A stretch of DNA of 64,000 nt. Source: Triangularia verruculosa. Its lineage: Eukaryota; Ascomycota; Sordariomycetes; Sordariales; Podosporaceae. Location: contig MU863913.1 in assembly GCA_033296885.1 (NCBI GenBank), positions 1-64,000 on the forward strand. Direction: 5' to 3'. Position numbers and translations under genes: made by a program. Shown piece after piece: positions 46,513-55,900 of this stretch. A model generated the notes under the pieces. The model made no database searches, had not been told where the DNA came from, and worked only from the letters and a program-made list of their open reading frames with translations. Numbering within the stretch: the stretch's first letter is position 1; each line of letters begins with the position of its first letter.

Positions 46513-47277
46513 GCTCTTTAGATCTGGTTTATAAAAGTAGCGCTTACGTTCTCGATCTATTAACGGAAGTACCGGACCTATTATTCGGAGACCTAAACTC
46601 CCAGCTTAACTATACCTACGTAAACGGTATATTACTCGCGGATATATTTGTACTGGAGTTTAAGGTGCTCGAGCTTCTAATGAGCGATGCGGTCCTTATT
46701 TTATTATTGAGCGAGCTAGCAAATACCTTCGTAGGCTTTATTTATGCGGCGATAAAGTTTAATAACCTAGGGTGCCGGATTAAGAACGGTACTAGGCGAA
46801 GGCTGGATGTCGGAGGGGTTACTTATGATAACTTCGAAATCCTGAGGTGTATAGAGGGTGAGCTTTATATGGTCGTTGACCTGAATAGGTTCGACCGAGG
46901 TGGTATGTCGGTGCTGGGGCTTAGATATGTTGTATGACGAGATAGATAGATCGTTACGATGGTTGCGAGCGGTCGCGTATGTAGGCGATACGGTAAAGGG
47001 TAATGCTGATAGAGGAAGACGCGCTGCGTAGCCTGGGATGGTAGGCCTGGACTGTGGAGAGCCTTGGAATGAATACTCTCCAGTGGTGTAGTTGGAGTCT
47101 TCGTCGATATCAACCTAAGGATTACAGGGTAGAGTAACTAGGCCTTCAACGATGTCTGAGGGGGCTGGTGATGACGCGTCGGATATTAATAACAAAGAAG
47201 TAAATGAGGGGTAAGGTGAATGATGATTGGTAATAGGTATTTACAGTGTGTCGAACTTTCAATGTTTGAAGATTATA
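46513..47277 (-). mobile_element. Outer element 5' internal region (leader and gag start)
   Basis: About 765 bp next to the outer 5' LTR. RIP damage is light here compared with the rest of the block. A minus-strand frame 47113-46865 is open for 82 codons (Thr/Pro/Ser-rich) and could be a Gag N-terminal piece, but nothing in it is diagnostic. The insertion at 46507 cuts gag off from its continuation at 39022. Confidence 0.6.
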
Positions 47278-47605
47278 TATAACAAGGGCTGATATTCAGG
47301 GCTTGGAACAGTAGTTTAATTCAGTAATAATCTTCAATGGCCTTGAAGTCCATGATGAAGAAAGAAGAAGAAGACTTGGAATAATACAGTGATCCTAAAC
47401 GCGTATTTATCTTCCGTCAAGTGGTCCGTGCCCTCCTTGCCTCAGGCCTCTGCCAAGTCCTTCAATATATCGCTGAGCCAGTAGGATTCCTTTGATACCC
47501 GCCATGCCTCTGATTGACTGCTTCACTTCCATCGGTTGGCTCACAACGTGCAGGTCGGTGGCTGTTGACCCGAGCTGTGGCCTGTTGGTCCTTTGCCGTG
47601 TGACA
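47278..47605 (-). repeat. Outer element LTR (5' LTR in element sense)
   Basis: 328 bp, beginning TATAACAAGGGCTGA (mutated from TGTGACAAGG) and ending GCCGTGTGACA, followed by AGGAA and transporter coding sequence. The minus-strand end of this LTR is read in frame as the new C-terminus of the transporter, with the first stop codon (TGA) at 47462-47464. Confidence 0.95.
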
Positions 47606-49257
47606 AGGAATCCAGCAGACAGCTAGATTAAGCATGATATGGCATACCCCGATTACCCAAAACGCCTTTGCATAGTTTGTACCGCCGTCCATGAAACGGA
47701 AAATGACCGCAAACACAACGCCTCCAAGGTTGCCACCCGCTCCAGTGAGTCCAGACAAGATGCCGTTGGCATAGGGATAAACATGCGGTACGAGCGCAAA
47801 GTTCGCTCCATTGCCGGCTTCGTGGAAGACAGCCATGACGACGATCAAGCCAACCATAGTGGGCAAATGATGAGAGTCCAGCATACCGATGACGGTGAGT
47901 AATGCGCCTGTCAGTAGTCCGCAAACATGAATCCAAATCTTCTTCAACCAAAGACTTTTACCGCAGTAATTATAAAGTAAATCGCCCATAACTCCACCGA
48001 GTGGCCGAGTAATAAAGTTAAGAAAGCCAAAGATGGCGGTGAGGTTTGACGCATTTGTTTGCCCCAAAGAAGGGAAGTTCTTGAGGTAATATGATGCGAG
48101 GATGGAGTCGATAGCGAGCTCTCCACCGAAACTGCACGCATAGGTCGCGACATGAAAGAGACCGTGAAGACTGCAGCACACAGCAAGTGCCTCCTTGGCA
48201 GTGGGCTTAGCAATGGTTTCACCTTGCGCGGTTTCGATAGCCTCGGTTTTTGACAATGACGCTTCATTGTCAAAAGCTGAAGTACTGTTCCTCTCAGACG
48301 AAGACAGCTTGTCGCCCTTTTCCTCGTCGCTAGAGGGAGATGCAGAAAAGGTCGGGGGCTGGCTGGTAACGGTCCCCGTCACTGCCACAATCTCACCCGG
48401 CAGGCCATGTTGCTGGAGGTTTTCCTGAACATGAAGGTGGCGGTCGTCCCTAGGCAACTGTCAGCGCCCATAGGTAAATAGTCTTCACTGACAAAATGAA
48501 CGATTCACATACCACTTTCCCATCGGTGTATCATCACACAACAACAGCAATCCCATTCCGCAGATGATCAGACAGACCATGGGCACTACAAAGGTGATCC
48601 TCCAAGCCTAACCCGAACTTTGCCCCCACCGATGTTTCAAGGAGTCATAGACAGCTGGCATGATGAAATATGTGATGCCACCTCCAGCATTCCCCCACCC
48701 TCCGCTCAATGCGTTGGCCGTCCCCACGACATTCTTGTCAAACCATCCAGTGCACCATACTTGGCAAGGCACAAAAGAACCTCCAAGAATTCCGATAAAG
48801 AATCGGATTATGTAGAGACCAGTCGCGTCCTTAATCAACGGGGCTAAGCCAATTGGGATGCTTCCTGCCAGCAGAACCAAGCTGAAGACTCGCCGTGAGC
48901 CAATTTGGTCGCACAGTGGGCCGGCGATGAAGCGTACTGCCAGCGTAGCGACTAGTGAAATGATGTTGGAGTTGGCGACCTGTTCCTTGGTGAGATTCAG
49001 GTCTTGTCTAATGGTGACAGTTAACTATGCGTGTTGTCAGTCTTGGGCAGCTCAAATAAAGCAATCTTCAAAAGGGGTCAACAAACCAGAGGCGGAAAGG
49101 TGTACCACGCCCAAAAGGCGATCATGAAGCCCATCCATTAAAAAAAGAACACACGCCCATGGGGATCAATAGGGTTCAGCATGGGAACACTGCGAGCTTT
49201 CTTGTTGACAGGATTGAGCACCGGCCGTTCCCATAGGGAGGAGACTTTGAAGCCCAT
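47462..49257 (-). pseudogene. nrtA: Nitrate/nitrite transporter (NNP family MFS), interrupted by a retrotransposon and two stops
   Basis: Exons on the minus strand: 49257-49087, 49024-48513, 48449-47606; introns of 62 and 63 bp. The repaired reading frame would be 519 aa. Family hallmarks include RFIAGPLCDQ (TM2 Arg), the nitrate signature GGWGNAGGGITYF (TM5), FVPCQVWCTGWFDK, TRPLGGVMGD (TM8 Arg) and the second signature TGAGGNLGGVVF (TM11), plus a long central hydrophilic loop typical of fungal members. Such proteins import nitrate with protons at the plasma membrane. Defects: TAA at codon 40 (49138-49140), TAG at about codon 196 (48608-48610), and the outer Gypsy LTR at 47605, which replaces the last ten residues by 47 LTR-encoded ones (stop at 47462). 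No nitrate or nitrite reductase gene is in the window. The start follows the conserved MGFKVSSLWERP N-terminus. Confidence 0.9.
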
Positions 49258-50472
49258 GGTTGTCGTCGAGAGGCCCAAGTCCCTAGCTAGGAATGTCAAG
49301 TCTTGAAGCCCTTCTGCTCAGCAATAGTGTTATGCTGTGTTGTGCGGTTTGTTGAGGTTGTAGGTCACGGTGCTGAAGTCTAGAGGTAAGGTAGGATCGG
49401 AGCTGAAGACCAGGGTGAGATGCTCCCAACTATGAGGTAAAGGCATGATGACCCAAGTACCTCTAGAATCATATATGCTGCGAAGGAGAGATCTTGCGGG
49501 CGTGTTTCTGCCTCACAGATCTCCGGTAATTCCATCTCAGATAGAAAGATAACAAACAACTCCACCGTTCTTCGTCGTTGTGAAGGTTCTGTACCCGTCG
49601 TCCCACGCCGAGATGGCGGCGGAACAAGGTCAGCCTTATCTATCCCGTTCCTGGGCAAGCCCAGACAAGTTTGGTACCAAAGTAGGGTAGCTTATCTCTT
49701 TTCGTGCCAGGGGGTGTTCAGGAAATGGCCATTGGTCGAATACAACAACGGGCCTTGGCAAAGATAAAGTGTTGCTGGGGAGCATCGTTGATCTGATATA
49801 ATTCGGTGGACTTGGGTCCAGAATCTTTCTTGGAAGCAAAGCCTAAGGTAGCTGTCGGCACTAGAGATTATGGCTCCATCTCCGCGGGATCTGCCGAATG
49901 TGTCTTGTCTATGAACCCTTTCTGTGTTCGGGATCAGGAACGACATTCCTAACAGCCGGATCCGCAATCCGACCGGCTGCATGTCCTTATCGCGAGGGCA
50001 TGAGTCTTGCATCTCCGGACAATGCTCTGTTATCTATCTCTTATCAGTGGCGAGTGATCGAATGTCGAGTTTTCCAGGCAGTCAGCACCACAGAACGGCC
50101 GCGGAAATATCTTTGACCTGAACCCAACCGGCTGCTGGCCCAGGTAAAGTACCTGAGATACTTGCCGATAACATGGATACCTACCTAGGCAAGGTACCTA
50201 ACACGCCAAGACGAGAGGATGCCGTTGAGATCTCAAGCTACCTAGCCAAGGTGCTGTAGACAGGGACCTACCTACCTAGGCTTCACATATGGACGACAGG
50301 GCCTCAAGAGACTGTCAGGGGCTCCGGGGTTGACTTCAGGTACCCAGAGAACCGGGTCTGCTACTGGCTCAAAATGTAAGTCACTACGTTTGTCTATGAA
50401 GCGCAAAACCGTCATATCGTACCTGCTGAACGCAGACTACATTACAACTTGCTGACAGTCAGCTCTATCTAC
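49258..50472 (-). promoter_or_regulatory. Upstream region of the nitrate transporter with NirA- and AreA-type motifs
   Basis: No gene is supported in these 1.2 kb. On the gene's strand GATAAG occurs at 49640-49635, 49696-49691, 49991-49986 and 50045-50040. These match the AreA/NIT2 GATA-factor core. CTCCGCGG at 49880-49887 matches the published NirA consensus CTCCGHGG. Together they fit nitrogen-metabolite and nitrate control of an nrtA gene, as known in Aspergillus; binding here is inference. Short TACCTAGG motifs cluster at 50185-50285. Confidence 0.5.
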
Positions 50473-52913
50473 CTAAGCTTCCTCTGCTATTTTAGTCCTG
50501 GCTGGGTGTCCCACGTATGAGCATGCAGGCAAGATAACACCAACCTTTGGCGTGTTGGTCCTGGAATTGTCCCCTCGACCCTCCTCAACCAAGTCCCTCT
50601 TCTGAAAGACTGTTTCATCTCTCAGCTCCACTGGAGATGGCGCAAAGTCGGCATCACTTGCACCGCTCCCAGGCACTGGTTCCTCAACCGGTGCAGCCAC
50701 CATCACTCTTGCTCTCAACCATACCAGCGATCGTCTCTCGTCATCACCAAAGCCAGCAACAGCCTCAATAGCAGGTTGCACCACCATAATGACCGGTCTC
50801 CCCTCATTTCCATCACTGGCCTGTTTATCGTTCTCAGAACTAGGATCTTCTGGCCCATAATAAGTGTTGTCCTGGGCTTGGCATATGCCTACTGTTTTCA
50901 TGCCTGTTTTGAAGCCACCCTTGAGCTCGGACAGATCTCTCCAGCCCCTTATACCAACTCCCCAGGTGCGACTCCAGAGTTTACACGAAAATCGCAGTGC
51001 GTCGTCAATCATCTCGGTCAGCACTCGCTCGAGACGTTCGATGCCTGGTGCATCTTGGTCATGCAACAAGAAACGAGCCGCGCCCCCCAAGAACATTTCA
51101 CGGAGTTTCCGGGCGTAATTCAATCGTGCGTCAATGAGTGTTTGCCGAGATGGCGATATCGAGGATGCCGCGGACGGATGAGCTGGTGGCATAGACATAC
51201 CTCCTGTCGCAAAAAGGCGCATCATGTGAGCTCGCCAGTGACCATGTTGACCAGCAGATGAGTTGTCTTGGGCTTCGAATCTCACGTCGTTAGTGGTCGG
51301 TCACAGAGAGGCAATAGTGTTTGCGAGGTGGGAAATGACAACGTACCGTCTAATAGCATGAACTGCAATCTCTCCATTTCGTTCTTGAGTGGTAATCCCA
51401 ACATTGAGCTTGGTATTGATGTGTCCAGTGCCGGGGGAAGACGTGAGCTCTTGGGAACGTGGCAGGCGGAGCTGCGTTCCAGGCTGCTTACACTTCCTCT
51501 GCTACCAGCGACATCATTTCCACCGGTGCCGAACATATTCATGTTTACCCTCAGTCCCCAAGCCTTGTGCGGTAAGCTAACACTTGGGCTTTCCAGTGTA
51601 CCCACTGATGCTGCTGTGAACACCCAATATGGGTTTCCCAAGATCTCAGTACAGAAAAAGTTCGCCAACATTGCTTGTAAAAGCGTATGGGTGGCCTCTT
51701 TTCCCCCATGCAAGATGGCAGCCGGCAGTTTCTCAACATTCGTCAGTTGCACGAAACCTCTAACCTCCTCACAAAGTTCCCTCAGTTGGGCTGGATGCAA
51801 CCCATCAACCAACCGATTGGGGTCTTGGTGGCCGTAAGCTCTAGCCCACGCTCTCCATGCGGCATCTTGATCCATGAACCAAATTGCTATCTCTTCATCT
51901 GACACCAAAGGTTTAAACCTTTTGGGATCCGGGTGGGTGCTGGAAAGGTCAATCAACTGCGCGCCAATTTCGTGGATGCGTTTTTGGTGCTGATCTTCCT
52001 TTTCAGTGAATACTTTGTGCCAATGATGATTGTGGGCGTCTTGCTGCTGCTTCGCTGTTTCCAATTCCTCTACCGCCACTACGAGTTGATGATTCAGCGC
52101 AGCGACCTGTCGTATCAACTTCTGGTTTTCGGCCAACAGCTCACGCTCAGTGAGCTGAAGCGCCGCAACACGTTGATAGAGGCCTTTGTTCTCAGCCGTG
52201 AGGTTCTTGATATTATCTATCTCAGTTTGCTTTTCGAATGCTCCTGTCTGCTCTGTCTGAGAGGCCTGAAGGATGGTTGGTGGTTGGTGGTGCTTCATGG
52301 AGTGGAGAAACCGGTTCACCTTCTCGTCCGTAAGCATCGCCTTATCGGCTGAGATGCTTCGTTCTCTTGGTCCTCGACTGCGGCCATGACGACTTTGCTT
52401 CGGGGTGCTGGTTTCCGACCGCTCTTCTGCTGGCACTATGGATGCAATACTTGTGTTTCGACCGCGGTCTTTCCTCTCTTCACGTCTAGATCTTGGCTCG
52501 CGAGGCTCCCGACTTGAAATGCTCCTAGAACGGGATTTGCTTACGGAGCGAAAGCCCTCGCGTGAATTGCTCCAGGACCGGTGGATGTGGTCGACCAATT
52601 CGGTCGCTGAGGGAACAACAGACCTAGCTGCTTTATCCCCAAACTCAGCAATCGTAGAGCTGGGAGTGGCAAGCTCGTCGTAGCGCGAAGGTTGCAGAAT
52701 GCGACTGTGGGATTGGCCGTCCTGAGGTGTTCGACCAGGAAAGAGATCAAGTCCTTGCTCCGGAATGACGCTGACTCTGGATACCCGAGCGCTGTGTCCA
52801 ATTCTTGTTGTTGCTGCGCTGGTTGTCCGTGATTCAGTTTGTGGAGATTCGGATTCGAGCCGGGAAAATGACCCTTTTGGGGTTTTCCGCGGGTCTGGCT
52901 GCCGTGAAGTCAT
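50473..52913 (-). CDS. RS-rich coiled-coil protein of unknown function, 786 aa
   Basis: Two exons: 52913-51347 and 51266-50473, with an 80-bp intron (GTACGT donor, CACTAACGA branch-like site, CCAAG acceptor). The junction gives ...FMLLDDNSSAGQ in frame. Residues ~1-200 are low complexity and Ser/Arg-rich (SRSRSISSREPREPRSRREE), as in nuclear or RNA-associated proteins. About 230-320 is a Gln/Glu/Leu heptad-rich coiled coil. About 340 onward is a folded, conserved-looking domain (IAIWFMDQDAAWRAWARAYG, then LPAAILHGGKEATHTLLQAML) that runs on through the second exon. I do not recognise a named family; the layout resembles many conserved uncharacterised Sordariomycete proteins. No signal peptide or membrane segment. 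Confidence 0.8.
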
Positions 52914-55900
52914 TCCGTGAAGGTGAAATTGACTTGAAAAAAAGTGTGCTTAGTTCGAACAAGTTTCGGGGACTTGATGCTCAAGTTCCAAACGGCTGGT
53001 GTCCATGTGGGAATGCGGGGAATTTCCCATGGGGCTGACAGACTCGGACCTTGTCCTACATGGCCCAACTTTACCTAGTTTGTACCACAGCAGTTGTCAG
53101 GGGTTGGTCTAGGTAGCGATTCGTCACGTCTGAGTACTGAAAAGCTTTCCTTGCCTGTCGAGGACTTGATCTCGCACATTTCGAAGCTGCTATATTGATT
53201 AGGTAAGGTACTATACAAATGCTGCCCCATTCTTCACGTCTGAAAGCACGAATCACGCCGTCTCAAGATCTTTCGGCTTGACTTAACCTGCGAACGCAAA
53301 GTACCTGAGGTAGAGAATTATCCTGGAGGAGAACCTGGACAAGGGAGGTGTGCCAAAATTGGGCACAAGCGCTCCTGAGCGGATAGCTCGATCCCATCTG
53401 ATTGGAACGAGATCCAAAAATGCACGGCGTGATGATGTCTCCGGTTCCTGATTGGTGGAGACATTTCCTGTTGGCTGCAATGTGATGATGCCAAGCTGCC
53501 AAATCCAGGGGTGGTGGGCTTGGGCTGTCCTCGAATCACAATCACGCGCTTATTTGCGAATGGCTTCACAAACAAAATTCCAACTACCTACCTTACCTTA
53601 CCTGGTATGGGAACTTAGAAGAAACGCCTGTTTCTAAGCATTACCTGCAAGTATTAAATTGGGTACCTATCTTATCTTATAGGTTTTCTTGAGGTTTCAG
53701 TTGGTGAGGGCACAAGCTGTAGAGTATGCATTTTTCATACCTAAGGTACCTAGTTCCTTGAACGAGCTCCTCATCTAACGACATTAATGTTGAATGGGTG
53801 TTGGAGATAAACATAAAATCGTACCTACCTTACCTAGTTTGTTACACCACCTATTCTCGGTATATTTCGAGTGGTCTCTGTAAGTTCATTGCAGTATTTC
53901 ACCTTGTGTATCCAGCAAAGTTGGTACCTGTCACATCTCAGATTAAAGCCTAGAGGTTCTGAGAGTGAAGCAGTGCAAAGCATACTAGACCTACCTATTC
54001 GATAATATGTCGCTCAAATACACAACCTGCGTAACCACAAAAGGCAAGAGTAATTTATAACTCTGCATATCAATACAGTATGGCAATTGGAATAGCAATT
54101 GGCTTAGATAAAGAAAATAGCCAAAGTTTAATCTAGATAGTGTGTTATGCGCCTTCAAACAAGATCGGTACCTCAGATAACGTTTAAGTGATTCTATTCG
54201 ATACCTTATATTCAGATAACTTACTAGGTAGGTATAATATCGTTCTATGCGGTCTACCAGTCCGTTTCCAATCATTCGATGTTGCTTGAGGTGCTCAGCT
54301 CTGATTCTAAATAGTACGTAGAAACTTGCACGGGAATCAGTAGCAGTACATATAGCAGAAATAAAGTAGAGTACCTATATACCCGCTTGGTCTGGCCTAC
54401 CGTAAACAGGCCACTATATCACAATACTTCCAACACATATATACACCTGTTTCCACGATTCAGATCTTGATATAAGGTAGTGTGGTTTGCCGCAAGGGCC
54501 GCTTTATCCATAAGGTCACGAGCCAATGGCTTGGGCACATACCGTACCTATCGAGAAGGCATCACGGGACTACCTCCGTTCTCTACAAAGGTTCTCCCAC
54601 ATCGGCTGCAACAACATCCCGCCATTTCGATACTTCTCTTTTTCCATAATTTATTTTCACTTTCTTGCAGTATCTGGCTACCTTACCTACTACACTATAT
54701 TAGATGTTTTCTTGAGATTCTACGCTTACATTACAGGTAGTTAACAATATGAAGTGTCGAGGCCGTTTTGATTGTCTCCAGATTGTCAGTGGACAAATTG
54801 ATTTACTGAGGTTTAGTCGTTCGGTCATCGTTTCTATCCAAACCGATGCATTTCTTCTCACGCAAGGAACGTGGGCTTGCATGCGCGCCTCCGCATGCAT
54901 CGGATCAAAGGCATATAGCCTTCTGCCTCCATTATCCGGCCTTTGCTTTTGTTGTGGGGCCAACCTAGGTACCTAATTGCTAAGTCTTTCCAAGCCCACA
55001 TACGTGACTTCTTTCCTCCGGCCGTTACCTAGCTACTTGGGGTAACGCTTTGCTAAGTCTTCTCTTTTTACTTCGGCTTAAAGCCGGGTCATACCACAAC
55101 TTGTCATATAAGGTAGGTAAGTAGAGGTATGCAACCAGTCGTGCCTAGCCGGAAGTTTCAAGCTAACTGCCCTAGGTATTGTGATGAATGATATGATACT
55201 AATAGCGCAAGGCCTTCTTTTTTTCTTCGCACCATAATGCACGCATGAATGGCTGAAATGTTGGGGAAAGTCTTTACTTGTGCCATTGTCGTATACTTTA
55301 TCCAGTACAGAACAACCTTGGCTCAATGCTATGATATGTTAACCGCAATCCGTATAAAGATGTCAGTTGTGGAGGGACCTGTTCCTCTAATGGTTCTCTG
55401 TTAGATCTGATTTCAGTTTTCGTCATGTACCTCGTCTGCCATATAGCCTAGGGTGATGAGTCTGGTTCTTGCCATCAGTACGTTTTGTCGATCCACATCC
55501 AAGGGAGGCATCCTACCTAGGTACCAAGGGCACTAGTCAGCTTGGTTGGATTGAGGGAAATGCCTAGACCAAGAGCCCTTCGTTTGGACCAAGGCTTAGA
55601 TAGAGGTTGGATAAGGTGCCATGCAGTCTCGACATAGGTAGCTTGCCCCGTTGCATACCTAACTATTCTAGCTTCTACATCCAGACAGAGAGCCGTGGCT
55701 AGCGCGGACACAGTGCTACTTCTGTAATCACAGCTTGGTAGAACGGGGGTTAGAATTTCACCCTGCAGGCAGCCTTACCGATATTAGCAGCCACAGATGT
55801 CAGTGCTGGTACCGTGACCTTTGGACAGTAGCAGTAACAAGGTACCTTACAGTCTGCAGCGTGAGTTGAGGTATTTTCTTCTCTTGATGTATATTTTCAG

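Larger units (their letters stand above)
25078..47605 (-). mobile_element. Outer Gypsy LTR retrotransposon carrying three nested insertions
   Basis: LTRs at 25078-25412 and 47278-47605 share nearly all of their sequence, and both flanks show the 5-bp target-site duplication AGGAA (25073-25077 and 47606-47610). Subtracting the three inner insertions and their duplications leaves 6957 bp, a normal Gypsy length. The coding sense is minus. A retropepsin-like FDTGN trace lies at 28905-28919, and a reverse-transcriptase catalytic trace INNILIYID (from a YxDDILIYxD motif) at 27903-27929, i.e. protease before RT. Gag would lie at 47270-46513 and in the pieces 39022-37827 and 37421-37136. The interior is full of stops from RIP, while the LTRs are nearly clean. 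It interrupts the nitrate transporter gene. Confidence 0.93.

Noticed and set aside
46377..46937. 186-codon plus-strand open frame
   Set aside because: Starts inside the R-U5 part of the 386-bp LTR and runs into the antisense strand of the outer element. No domain and composition not gene-like.
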